This document shows positions 7,503 to 15,175 of a stretch of DNA of 32,970 nt, piece after piece (the stretch's first letter is position 1; each line of letters begins with the position of its first letter). The position numbers were made by a program, and so were the translations under genes. Source of the stretch: an uncultured Johnsonella sp. (GTDB lineage: Bacteria > Bacillota > Clostridia > Lachnospirales > Lachnospiraceae); assembly GCA_900766185.1 (NCBI GenBank), contig CAAFUL010000106.1, positions 1-32,970 on the forward strand. The letters run 5' to 3'. The notes beneath the pieces were generated by a model. That model was not told the origin of the DNA. It saw nothing but the letters and a program-made list of their open reading frames with translations, and searched no databases.

Positions 7503-8468
7503 TTAATCTCCCACTATAATTATTTCCAGTGCCAGCCTATCTCCTATCAAACCCCTTTTAACATCATATTCCAACTCTATGCACTTATTAAAATACGCAT
7601 ACAACCTTTTTCTGTCAAAACCTTGGCACTGTTTTACAAGCTTGCTCAGCACATAGTCCGCAAGTTTAAGTTTCGCTCCTATTTCTTTTTTTCCTATCCC
7701 GTCAGCGAGCATATCCTTAATACTGAGCAATTGATGAAACTGCCCGGCAATCAAACTTATAACCTTAAGCGGTGCTTCTTTTAAAGCAAGCAAGTCCTCG
7801 TATATATCCATTGCCCTGTCCGTATTTCTTACCACTATTGCATTGATCATTTCAAATATTTTATTTTGCAGGCTCTCACTTACAATACTCTCTATATCGG
7901 ATTTTTCTATTAAGCCCTTATCACCTGCAAATGAAATAAGCTTTTCAAGCTCTGTACTAAGCCTGTTCATATCAGTTCCCACATAGTCAAGTATAAGCTC
8001 TGCACTGTAGGGACTTATCTCCTTATCATACCTTTTAACGAATCCTATTACCCAGTTTCTGAGCTCCCTTCTCTCAACCGTATCAAATACTGCTATATAG
8101 CCAAGCTCCTTTACTTTTTTATATAACTTTGATCTTTTATCAACCTCTTCTTCTATAAAAATAACATGGCTGCTTTTTGGAATAGTATCCAAAAAGTTAA
8201 TAAATGCATCCGATGCTGATTTAAATAAATTACTGTCTTCCACTATGATACATCTAGACTCCGCAAAAAAAGGCAGGGTGGCTATTGTATCCATCAGCTC
8301 CTTTTCTTCTATTTGCTTGCCCTCAAAAAAACTGTAATTCATATCATCCTGAACTATGGCTTTTTTAAGTCTTTTCTTGTAACTGAGTACAAGGAATTTT
8401 TCAGTACCGCAAAGCAGGTACAAGGACTTAAACTTTCCTGATTTTATATCTTCATTTAGTACTTTCAT
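7503..8468 (-). CDS. holA: DNA polymerase III subunit delta
   Basis: The delta subunit of the clamp loader, which opens the beta sliding clamp during replication. The 321 residues match family length. Recognisable are an N-terminal segment with SLYLLCGTEKFLVLSYKKRL, a central HVIFIEEEVDKRSKLYK, and the C-terminal ALKEAPLKVISLIAGQFHQL helix region. It has no functional Walker motif, as usual for delta. The ATG at 8468 is preceded by GGAGAAAG, whereas an in-frame start 14 codons upstream lacks a good site. It lies downstream of comEC, an arrangement common in Firmicutes near rpsT. Confidence 0.93.
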   Translation of the reverse strand: MKVLNEDIKSGKFKSLYLLCGTEKFLVLSYKKRLKKAIVQDDMNYSFFEGKQIEEKELMDTIATLPFFAESRCIIVEDSNLFKSASDAFINFLDTIPKSSHVIFIEEEVDKRSKLYKKVKELGYIAVFDTVERRELRNWVIGFVKRYDKEISPYSAELILDYVGTDMNRLSTELEKLISFAGDKGLIEKSDIESIVSESLQNKIFEMINAIVVRNTDRAMDIYEDLLALKEAPLKVISLIAGQFHQLLSIKDMLADGIGKKEIGAKLKLADYVLSKLVKQCQGFDRKRLYAYFNKCIELEYDVKRGLIGDRLALEIIIVGD

Positions 8469-8519
8469 AACTTTCTCCGTTAGTCTTGTTATAGTTAAGA
8501 TAGTAGACATATACTTATA

Positions 8520-8612
8520 ACAGTTTGCTGCCGAAATTCATCTTCGCCTAATTTATAAATAAGAGCTAAATACTTTTAGTTTTGACGAAGATGAATTACC
8601 CATCTAAACTGT
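8520..8612. repeat. 93-bp nested palindrome between comEC and holA
   Basis: Outer arms ACAGTTT (8520-8526) and AAACTGT (8606-8612) enclose a perfect 12-bp pair, AATTCATCTTCG (8535-8546) and CGAAGATGAATT (8586-8597), with an AT-rich loop of 39 nt. It begins within a few bases of the comEC stop codon. It may be a terminator or processing site between the two genes, or a small palindromic repeat element. There is no U-tract. Confidence 0.75.
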
Positions 8613-8615
8613 AAC

Positions 8616-10955
8616 TTAATTTTGTAAATATTCACTGATATACAATTTATTATTCTTGATCTTAAAATTTATCTGCCCCGATACTGCTGTATGATAGCTT
8701 TTAATATTGTGCTTTTCAAGTCGATATACGGTTTCTCTATGCGGATGATTATACCTGTTATTCTTAGCATACGAAAGTACGGCATACTTTGGCAGTACGC
8801 AGTCTATAAACTCTTCACTGCTTGCGGTAAAAGAGCCGTGATGCCCCACCTTTAACAAAGTACTGTTCTTTAACATAGCCGCTACAGTTTCATCCTTTAA
8901 TAAAAACTCCTCGCTCCACCTACCTGCATCACCTGTAAATACCGCTTTAAAATTATTTTCCTTATAGATAAGCATTATACTTTTCTCATTGCTGTCATCA
9001 GTAGCATTTTCCCTGCTTGGTGATATGCAGGTTAGACTTATATTTTCATCAATATTAATTATATCACCTTTTCCGATATATTTTACAGCTATTTTCTTTT
9101 GGGCTGCCGGCTCCGTAATATAATTATAAGACTCATCATTTAATGCAAGTATGGGCAAATATATCATTTTAACCTTAATGATATCTTCTTTTATAAGATG
9201 CATAAGAGCATTGGTATGATCTAAATCTGCATGAGTTAAAAACACACAATCAAGCTCTCCTACTCTCTGGCTTTCCAAAAAAGGTTGAAGCACATACTTT
9301 CCCGCCTTTTTATTACTTGTGCTTCCTGCGTCTATAAGTATATTCTTAGCTCCCGCACTTATATAAATGCCGTCTCCCTGCCCCACATCTATAAACTTTA
9401 TAACACTGTACTTAGTCCTTATTTTTTGTAAAATAAATACACTTAAAAAACAGCAGGTCAAATAAATTCCGATTTTTATACAGCAAGCCTTACATTTGCA
9501 GCCTCTTTTACTACCGGATAAACCTTTGGCATAAATCAATACAAAAAAGCACACGGTTATAATAGCATAATATAAGACAAGCTGCCACAAAGATGCTCTA
9601 CCCATCAAAAGCTTATAAGCCGGCAGCTTTTCACAAATTCTTATCAAAATAAGATAAATTTCAAGTATAAGGCTGCTAAGTCTTACACAAACTATACTTA
9701 TCGAATGTATAAGCCCGAAAAATAACAGGGCTGTAACAGCAAAATAAATAATAAAACTCATAAGGGGGATTACTAGCATATTAAGAATTATGCTGTAGGG
9801 TGAAAAACTGTAGAAGAAATAAAGAATAATAGGCAGAGTATATATACTCACAACACTGCTTACTATAAAAGACTGTAGAAAAAAGGATTTTATTTTGTAT
9901 CTTTTTATGATTTTTGCGGCTACAAGCCCTATAGAAAAAACTGCCATATAAGAAAGTTGAAATGCCCCCTGATATAGAGTGTAGGGCGAATACAAAAGAT
10001 TGACTATACCTAAGATACAGGCGGCAGAGCATAGGTCATAAGTTCTTCCGAGCACCTGAGCTATACAAAATAACACAAGCATACCTGCCGCCCTTATTAC
10101 GCTTATACTTGAACCGGTAAAAATACTGTATAGATATACAAAGCCGGATACCGTAAGTGCAGAGCTTATAAAGCTTAATTTAAGCCTTTCCCTAAGTAAC
10201 TTATAAAAACTAAGCCCAAGTATGGATATATGAAGACCTGATATGGCTAAAAGATGGGCTATTCCGCTTTTCCTATACATATCATATATATCCTCGCTTA
10301 AATCCTGCTTATCTCCCAAAAGGGCTGCGGATATAATACCTGCAAAGTCTTCGTCATATAAGTCAAGCACCCTTTTTCTCAGCACTTTTTTTATTGTATA
10401 CAGGTATTCTTTAAATACATTAGTGCTTTTTTCTTTTATCTCTATATTTTTTACTTTTAATATATAGTCTATATGCTTTGATTTATAATAGCTGTAAGCA
10501 TCAAATCCACCCTCATTGCTTGCTCTTTGAGGCTTTGATAAGGTACCGCTTAAAGCTACCTTGTAGCCTATTTTTATTTTACCGACCTCTTCCAAAGGCA
10601 CATAGGCTACAATCTTATCAAGACCAAGTAAGGCAAACTCTTCTTTTTCCTCAATCGAATTTATTATAGCGGTAATTTCTATTTTTTTATCAACATTTGC
10701 CTCAAGCTCTTTATCCAAAGCACTCTTATAACTGTCTATGCCCACTGCACAGACAGCTAAAAAATACATAAGTATAGCTGTGTATATCAAGCCTTTATAT
10801 TTCTTGATATAAGAACTTATAACTTTCGTTTTACTCAATATAATAAAGCTTATTGTTATAAATACTACCAATATTACAGCTATTAAAAGGCTTTTCATAG
10901 CTGCCAACTCTCCAAGTACGCAAGCTGCAAAAAATAATACCGGCGGTCTTTTCAT
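8616..10955 (-). CDS. comEC: ComEC/Rec2 DNA-uptake channel protein
   Basis: An integral membrane protein of natural transformation that carries single-stranded DNA across the membrane. Of its 779 residues, the N-terminal part has membrane helices and an OB-like segment. The central competence domain has SGIAHLLAISGLHISILG and several further helices. The C-terminal metallo-beta-lactamase domain begins FIDVGQGDGIYI and has the metal motif LTHADLDH and later KVGHHGSFTAS. The ATG at 10955 is chosen because GGAG lies 9 nt upstream, within what an alternative TTG start at 10970 would make coding. It is full length by family standards. No other late competence genes are in the window. Confidence 0.95.
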   Translation of the reverse strand: MKRPPVLFFAACVLGELAAMKSLLIAVILVVFITISFIILSKTKVISSYIKKYKGLIYTAILMYFLAVCAVGIDSYKSALDKELEANVDKKIEITAIINSIEEKEEFALLGLDKIVAYVPLEEVGKIKIGYKVALSGTLSKPQRASNEGGFDAYSYYKSKHIDYILKVKNIEIKEKSTNVFKEYLYTIKKVLRKRVLDLYDEDFAGIISAALLGDKQDLSEDIYDMYRKSGIAHLLAISGLHISILGLSFYKLLRERLKLSFISSALTVSGFVYLYSIFTGSSISVIRAAGMLVLFCIAQVLGRTYDLCSAACILGIVNLLYSPYTLYQGAFQLSYMAVFSIGLVAAKIIKRYKIKSFFLQSFIVSSVVSIYTLPIILYFFYSFSPYSIILNMLVIPLMSFIIYFAVTALLFFGLIHSISIVCVRLSSLILEIYLILIRICEKLPAYKLLMGRASLWQLVLYYAIITVCFFVLIYAKGLSGSKRGCKCKACCIKIGIYLTCCFLSVFILQKIRTKYSVIKFIDVGQGDGIYISAGAKNILIDAGSTSNKKAGKYVLQPFLESQRVGELDCVFLTHADLDHTNALMHLIKEDIIKVKMIYLPILALNDESYNYITEPAAQKKIAVKYIGKGDIINIDENISLTCISPSRENATDDSNEKSIMLIYKENNFKAVFTGDAGRWSEEFLLKDETVAAMLKNSTLLKVGHHGSFTASSEEFIDCVLPKYAVLSYAKNNRYNHPHRETVYRLEKHNIKSYHTAVSGQINFKIKNNKLYISEYLQN

Positions 10956-11042
10956 TTGATTTTTCTCCAAATAATTGATTTTACTATGTTTTCACTTTAT
11001 TTTAGGGGTTCGCTATTATTTGACACTGTTAATGCTTTTTGA

Positions 11043-11071
11043 TTGTGTTGTTTAATAAGGCGTGTTATTAT
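11043..11071 (+). promoter_or_regulatory. Toxin mRNA promoter
   Basis: A -35-like TTGTGT (11043-11048) lies 17 nt before a -10 TATTAT (11066-11071). Its geometry and -10 match the convergent antisense promoter at 11353-11381. Transcription from about 11079 would give a leader of about 100 nt ahead of the toxin. Confidence 0.6.
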
Positions 11072-11145
11072 AAAAGCAAAGAATTACAGACTTGTAAATT
11101 GATTATTATTTATGCATTTAGTAAGGCGCTTAGGCAGACGGTGTA

Positions 11146-11178
11146 TATCACCTCTCTTAGTCTTGTAAGAGGGTGATA
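11146..11178 (+). promoter_or_regulatory. Hairpin hiding the toxin ribosome site
   Basis: TATCACC (11146-11152) and CTCTT (11154-11158) pair with AAGAG (11167-11171) and GGTGATA (11172-11178), a 12-bp stem with a single bulge. The AGAGGGTGA ribosome site, two bases before the ATG at its downstream edge, is entirely inside the stem. A sequestered ribosome site is typical of type I toxin mRNAs, which stay untranslated until processed or refolded. Confidence 0.75.
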
Positions 11179-11180
11179 AT

Positions 11181-11264
11181 ATGAGTGATTACGAATTGCT
11201 AAGCTTAATAGTTCAGTGTTCTATACTCATAGTTGCTATTTTGAATTTACGAAGTAAAAAATAG
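11181..11264 (+). CDS. Holin-like type I toxin peptide, 27 aa
   Basis: A short hydrophobic peptide: MSDYELLSLIVQ, then a run of Ile, Leu, Val and Ala, then a basic tail NLRSKK. This layout (Y-E-x-L-S-L near the start, one membrane helix, Lys/Arg end) matches the putative holin-like toxin family (Hol_Tox, TxpA-like). Such peptides insert in the inner membrane and depolarise or damage it when not repressed. The ATG follows AGAGGGTGATAAT. The stop codon lies inside the terminator stem. A convergent antisense RNA overlaps the 3' end, which supports the toxin-antitoxin reading more strongly than the peptide alone. Confidence 0.75.
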   Translation: MSDYELLSLIVQCSILIVAILNLRSKK

Positions 11265-11296
11265 CCCCGCCTTGTCTAGAGAATAGGGCTATTTTT
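11256..11296. terminator. Bidirectional terminator of toxin and antisense RNA
   Basis: AAAAATAGCCC (11256-11266) pairs with GGGCTATTTTT (11286-11296), an 11-bp perfect stem with A-runs on one side and T-runs on the other, so it works in both directions. The toxin stop codon lies in the left arm. Confidence 0.9.
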
Positions 11297-11346
11297 ATAT
11301 AACTATCACTAGAGGGGTGATGCACCACCCTCCTAAGCGTCTTGTT
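11256..11346 (-). ncRNA. Antisense RNA antitoxin, about 90 nt
   Basis: Predicted from the minus-strand promoter at 11353-11381 to the shared terminator. Its 3' part is complementary to the end of the toxin mRNA. Its 5' part carries CGCTTAGG (inverse of 11332-11339) and a GGTG-CACC hairpin (11316-11326), which closely resemble CGCTTAGG (11127-11134) and GGTG..ATCACC (11141-11152) in the toxin leader, so loop-loop contact is possible. This matches RatA-type or RNAII-type antitoxins in layout. Expression is inferred. Confidence 0.7.
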
Positions 11347-11352
11347 AAGTGT

Positions 11353-11381
11353 ATAATAACATATTCTAAAAATAATAACAA
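11353..11381 (-). promoter_or_regulatory. Antisense RNA promoter
   Basis: Read on the minus strand: -35 TTGTTA (11381-11376), 17 nt, -10 TATTAT (11358-11353). It is the better of the two promoters of the module, as expected for an abundant antitoxin RNA. Confidence 0.75.
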
Positions 11382-11431
11382 GTATATTCTAAATGCTTAT
11401 ATAGCCGTAAAATATACCGACAATCTTTAAT

Positions 11432-12352
11432 TTAATCTTTCTCCAGATAATCCAAATTTCTTTCAAACACCGTATCCAAATTAAGTACATCCTTATACAT
11501 CACATTGGATGAGCCGTTTACCAAAATCTTCACCTTATTGATAGTATTGATCTCAAGTATTGAATTAACTATGGAATATATGGCAACATCCTCTCTGACT
11601 CCAAGGTTTTGCTTAAGGAAGGCATCATCAAAGTTTATATAGCATATATTTTCATCTATATAAGTATTTATAATACCTGTGTCATAGGGTATGGTAGCCC
11701 TTGCATTTTTTGAATTGGGTCCTTGTATAAGCTGCTCCAGTACAAGCCTCTCCAAGGGAGTATTTATATCATAAAAAAGCGACCTGTCCTCTTCTACCAG
11801 ACTCTCTCCCGACTCCGAAGCAAAATAAAGCTTTAACTTTACCTTTTGGTATGCATTGACATTGGTAATTCCATCAATAAAATCGCTTGAAGAAAAAAGC
11901 GGAACCACTTCGCCAAGTACATCTACAAGCGGCTGATCATCTACATAGATGCCTATAAATTTAATACCTTTTACACGCTCCAAGGTATTGGCTATGGCTT
12001 TTCTTGTAAGTATCTCCTTATAAGGCTTCATCAAGCTGTAGTTTGAATCAAAATACAAATATACCACATCTTCTCTAAGTTCATGCTTTTCATAAGCCAC
12101 CTTATCGTCAAATGCAGATATGACTTCCTTGTCTCCGGGAACATTCATCATCTCGGTAACAAGCTCATCTATAAGCTCATCTCTTTCCGCACTCTCGGCC
12201 TCATACTTTACCTTACTAAGCTCCGTACCTGAAGAATTAAGATAGTAAATATTGTATTCTCCCTTTCCCAAAGTCTCTTCTTCCTTCTTGGCACAGGCAG
12301 CAAGAAGTATGAAACTTAGGCTTAACAATAAATATATAAGTTTATTTTTCAC
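11432..12352 (-). CDS. GerMN-domain lipoprotein
   Basis: A secreted lipoprotein of 306 residues with signal peptide and lipobox (LLAAC, Cys about 20). It is followed by two GerMN-type repeats, the first around EGEYNIYYLNSSGTELSK-like residues 30-140 and the second from about 170, with DINTPLERLVLEQLIQGP and ENICYINFDDAFL. GerMN domains occur in spore germination/cortex protein GerM and in many non-spore lipoproteins; the biochemical role is not known. It starts with GTG, with GGAG 7 nt upstream, and overlaps the end of the kinase gene by 11 nt. The coupling suggests it serves the same envelope-sensing function as the kinase. Confidence 0.85.
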   Translation of the reverse strand: MKNKLIYLLLSLSFILLAACAKKEEETLGKGEYNIYYLNSSGTELSKVKYEAESAERDELIDELVTEMMNVPGDKEVISAFDDKVAYEKHELREDVVYLYFDSNYSLMKPYKEILTRKAIANTLERVKGIKFIGIYVDDQPLVDVLGEVVPLFSSSDFIDGITNVNAYQKVKLKLYFASESGESLVEEDRSLFYDINTPLERLVLEQLIQGPNSKNARATIPYDTGIINTYIDENICYINFDDAFLKQNLGVREDVAIYSIVNSILEINTINKVKILVNGSSNVMYKDVLNLDTVFERNLDYLEKD

Positions 12353-13802
12353 TCCTGTTCTCCACTATGTAATTAAGAGGTATTCTTACGGTAAATGTAC
12401 TACCTTCCTCTTCTTTACTGCTTAATTTTATAATACCCTTGTGCTTTAAGATTATATTTTTAGTAATGGAAAGTCCAAGTCCCGTACCTCCGGTACTTCT
12501 CGACCTTGCCTTATCCACACGATAAAATCTTTCAAATATGCTTTCGTACTCTGCCTCCGGTATACCTATACCGGTATCGCTTACTTTTATATAAAAGAAT
12601 TTATGGTCGGCATCAAGGCTTACCTTGACGCTGCCGCCTTCAGTATTATATTTGATAGCATTTTCCACAAGGTTGGTAATTGCAAGACTCAGCTTAGTCT
12701 CATCAACCTCAGCTACAACCTCTCTTATAGTTTCATATATTATCTCAACCTTCTTAGCGGCAGCTATAGGTCTTAATCTTTTGAGTATTTGTTTTATCAA
12801 AAGATTAATATCCACTTCCTCCGTATTAAGAACTGTTTCCGCCTTATCCATCTTTACAAGTGATAAAAGGTCATCTATGATCTTTGACTCCCTGTCTATC
12901 TCATCCGAAATATCATTCATAAATTCCTTGTAAAGCTCCGTCGGTACATCTTCCATAGACATAATACTGTCGGCAAGCACTCTTATAGAAGTAATGGGCG
13001 TCTTAAGCTCATGAGAAACATTTGCCACAAAGTCTTCCCTTGACTTATCAACCGCCTTAAGCTTTTCCAAGGTGGAATTAATATTTTGCGATATATCTCT
13101 TGTTACCGTATAACTGTTGGCTTCTATTTTTGTATCTATATTGCCGTTGCTTATCTTATTTAATGAATTAAGCAGGGAAATAAAAGGTCTTTCTATAAAA
13201 CCCGAAAGATAAATACTTATAATTATTATAGACAAAAGAATAATAAGGTTAAATACAAGCAATCTGTTACTATTGGCATCTACAAGTTGTGTTATATCTT
13301 TCGTGGAAGCTCTTACCAAAAGTACTCCGTCTATGATTTTTTCATCCGCATTGGAATGTATGGGGAAGGCTTGACTTATGTATTCCTTCTCGCTGTCATA
13401 TACATTGGTGGTTTCACCCTTGTATGCCTTTATGGTATCATTTGCCACGCTATACTTACCCATGGCTATGTTGAAACTGTCTTTTACTATCTTAAAATTC
13501 TTATCTACTACAAGTATTCTTGCATTATACGCATCTGCCAAAGCCTCTATGCTCGAATCTATGGCTGCCGTATTATCATATTGGCTTAGATACAGATTAG
13601 AGCTTATTCTGTTGCTTAAGATTTGATTATTGCTTTTTAGCTCTATTTTTCTGTTCTCTATGCTCATACTGCGGTAACTTGCATTGTAGGCAAGACCGTA
13701 TATAAGCACCGGCAAGTAGCCCATAAGTATAAATACCGTACACAGTACAAATCTTAAATTAAGGGACTTGCCTTTTTTAACTATATTCTTTTCTTTATTC
13801 AT
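12342..13802 (-). CDS. Membrane sensor histidine kinase
   Basis: A two-component sensor of 486 residues. TM1 is about 16-38 and an extracellular sensing part about 40-180, with TM2 about 181-203 and HAMP 204-255. The HisKA domain has phospho-accepting His264 in NVSHELKTPI. The HATPase_c domain has an N box (NLVENAIKYN, about 387-396), G1 (DTGIGIP, 409-415) and G2 (GGTGLGLS, 438-445). All catalytic motifs are intact. It begins 2 nt after degV and overlaps the GerMN lipoprotein gene. No response regulator gene is adjacent or elsewhere in the window, so it is an orphan here. The ribosome site is weak, suggesting coupling to degV. Confidence 0.92.
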   Translation of the reverse strand: MNKEKNIVKKGKSLNLRFVLCTVFILMGYLPVLIYGLAYNASYRSMSIENRKIELKSNNQILSNRISSNLYLSQYDNTAAIDSSIEALADAYNARILVVDKNFKIVKDSFNIAMGKYSVANDTIKAYKGETTNVYDSEKEYISQAFPIHSNADEKIIDGVLLVRASTKDITQLVDANSNRLLVFNLIILLSIIIISIYLSGFIERPFISLLNSLNKISNGNIDTKIEANSYTVTRDISQNINSTLEKLKAVDKSREDFVANVSHELKTPITSIRVLADSIMSMEDVPTELYKEFMNDISDEIDRESKIIDDLLSLVKMDKAETVLNTEEVDINLLIKQILKRLRPIAAAKKVEIIYETIREVVAEVDETKLSLAITNLVENAIKYNTEGGSVKVSLDADHKFFYIKVSDTGIGIPEAEYESIFERFYRVDKARSRSTGGTGLGLSITKNIILKHKGIIKLSSKEEEGSTFTVRIPLNYIVENRSEK

Positions 13803-13804
13803 AC

Positions 13805-14674
13805 TTAACTTAATTTTTTCGAAGCCGCTATGGCTATAACTCCGGGTCCGGTATGTGTAACTATTGAGAGCGAAAGATCGGCAATTGATATATCTTTCGC
13901 TCCCGGTAATTCTTTAAGTATCTCTTCTCTTAACTCTTTTGCCACTTCATCATTGTTAGCGTGTACTACAGCGATCCTTGTCTTACTTCCGTCAGTATCT
14001 TCAAACCTTTTTTCCAAATCCGCCTTAATTGCACTCAACATAGTGGTCTTTGCCTGTTTTATAGTTCTTACCTTCGCAAATGAGTCAAGCTTCCCGCCCT
14101 GTATAGTAAGTATGGGCTTTATATTAAGCAAGGTTCCTATCAGGGCTGCTGCCGGTGTGATACGACCGCCCTTTTTTAAGTATTTTAAGGTGTCCACCGT
14201 CAGGTAAATGCTATAGTCATATCTGTGTTCATATAAAACCTCGGCTACCTTTGCCGCCTCCATACCGCTCTCAAGCATATTTCTTGCTTCTATACAGGCA
14301 TGAATCTGGGTAGCTGAAATTCTGAGACTGTCCACCACATATACCCTGCCCTCATAGGGCTCATCTTTTGAAAGTGCCATAGCGGTTTCACAGGAGTTGG
14401 AAAGTGCTGATGACATGGGTATGTGCAGTATGTTGTCATAACTTTGCAAAAGTTCATCCCATAACTGCATTACATCCAATGGAGACGGCTGAGAAGTTGA
14501 TATATCCATATCCGCAGCCTGCATTTTAAGGAAGTCCTCTATGCTAAGATTGACCCCTTCCAAATAGTCTTTTCCGCCTATGCTAAAGGGCATGGCTATA
14601 AGTTTTATATCGTATTTTTTTGCTTCTGCTTCACTAAGTCCGCTGTTAGTATCCGTAATAATAGCTGTTCTCAT
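13805..14674 (-). CDS. DegV family fatty-acid-binding protein
   Basis: A cytoplasmic lipid-binding protein of 289 residues. Family signs include an N-terminal IITDTNSGLS, TSQPSP (about residue 61), the ligand-site IPMSSALSNS, and the C-terminal VTHTGPGVIAIA. Family knowledge: DegV proteins (FakB-type) present fatty acids for phosphorylation by FakA; no fakA is in the window. The ATG follows AGGGTGA. It heads a minus-strand unit with the kinase and the GerMN lipoprotein. Confidence 0.92.
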   Translation of the reverse strand: MRTAIITDTNSGLSEAEAKKYDIKLIAMPFSIGGKDYLEGVNLSIEDFLKMQAADMDISTSQPSPLDVMQLWDELLQSYDNILHIPMSSALSNSCETAMALSKDEPYEGRVYVVDSLRISATQIHACIEARNMLESGMEAAKVAEVLYEHRYDYSIYLTVDTLKYLKKGGRITPAAALIGTLLNIKPILTIQGGKLDSFAKVRTIKQAKTTMLSAIKADLEKRFEDTDGSKTRIAVVHANNDEVAKELREEILKELPGAKDISIADLSLSIVTHTGPGVIAIAASKKLS

Positions 14675-14707
14675 TATTTATTCACCCTATTTAGAATAAC
14701 TCTAATG

Positions 14708-14739
14708 GTGTATTGTGTTAGCTCGGTAACACAATACAC
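14708..14739. promoter_or_regulatory. 13-bp perfect inverted repeat upstream of degV
   Basis: GTGTATTGTGTTA (14708-14720) is perfectly inverted at 14727-14739 around a 6-nt loop. There is no T-run on either side, so it is less likely a terminator. It could be an operator or an mRNA hairpin in the degV leader, about 35 nt upstream of the degV start. Confidence 0.55.
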
Positions 14740-14819
14740 TAAAACCTTTCATAATTGATATGGGGTATTTTAACATTTTTTATGATTTAATGCTATAGGT
14801 GAATTGGGGGAATTAAATC

Positions 14820-14910
14820 GGGTGTTGCAGGATAACGGCTTAATACAATACATAGTATAGAGACAAAGAAGTAACTATATACTGTAAAAGAGGTAAATCT
14901 TGCAACACCC
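14820..14910. repeat. 91-bp palindromic element downstream of DUF3343
   Basis: GGGTGTTGCA (14820-14829) is perfectly inverted at 14901-14910, and the match continues inward to 13 of 14 bases. An inner AGTATA/TATACT pair lies around 14854-14882. The rest of the 14675-14919 gap is AT-rich with no gene. It may mark the end of the selenium operon or be a small mobile palindrome. It has no tRNA features. Confidence 0.6.
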
Positions 14911-14919
14911 CTACTTTAG

Positions 14920-15159
14920 TTACAGCTCAAAATCATGAACGATCTTATTAAATTTTATTGAATCATTTTCCATAAATGATTTAAGCAAGTTTCTGCTTTC
15001 CACTTGAGAGCGGTAGCACATTCCACATGATGCGGAAAGCTCACGAGGAACCGGTATAAGCCTTCCGCCAAGGCTTGCTTCTTTGGCTTTTTGATCAAAT
15101 GCAAATGCATGATGTGATGAATCAAATAAAACCAAGTCAAATTTCTTCTTTTCCTGCAC
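14920..15159 (-). CDS. DUF3343 protein (selenium-cluster associated)
   Basis: A small protein of 79 residues with the family core FDSSHHAFAFDQKAKEA, then PVPRELSASCGMCYR with a C-x-x-C pair (Cys45, Cys48). DUF3343 proteins are repeatedly found beside YedF, SelD and class V desulfurase genes, and are thought to act in sulfur or selenium transfer; no reaction is established. It starts with GTG, with GGGAGG about 6 nt upstream. It follows the desulfurase gene by 16 nt and is the last gene of the operon. Confidence 0.85.
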   Translation of the reverse strand: MQEKKKFDLVLFDSSHHAFAFDQKAKEASLGGRLIPVPRELSASCGMCYRSQVESRNLLKSFMENDSIKFNKIVHDFEL

Positions 15160-15175
15160 AGTCTACCTCCCTGCA

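Noticed and set aside
14820..14910. tRNA-like gene, for example tRNA-Sec, because of the length and terminal pairing
   Set aside because: There is no T-arm consensus, no D-arm pattern, no anticodon stem and no CCA. It is only a palindrome.
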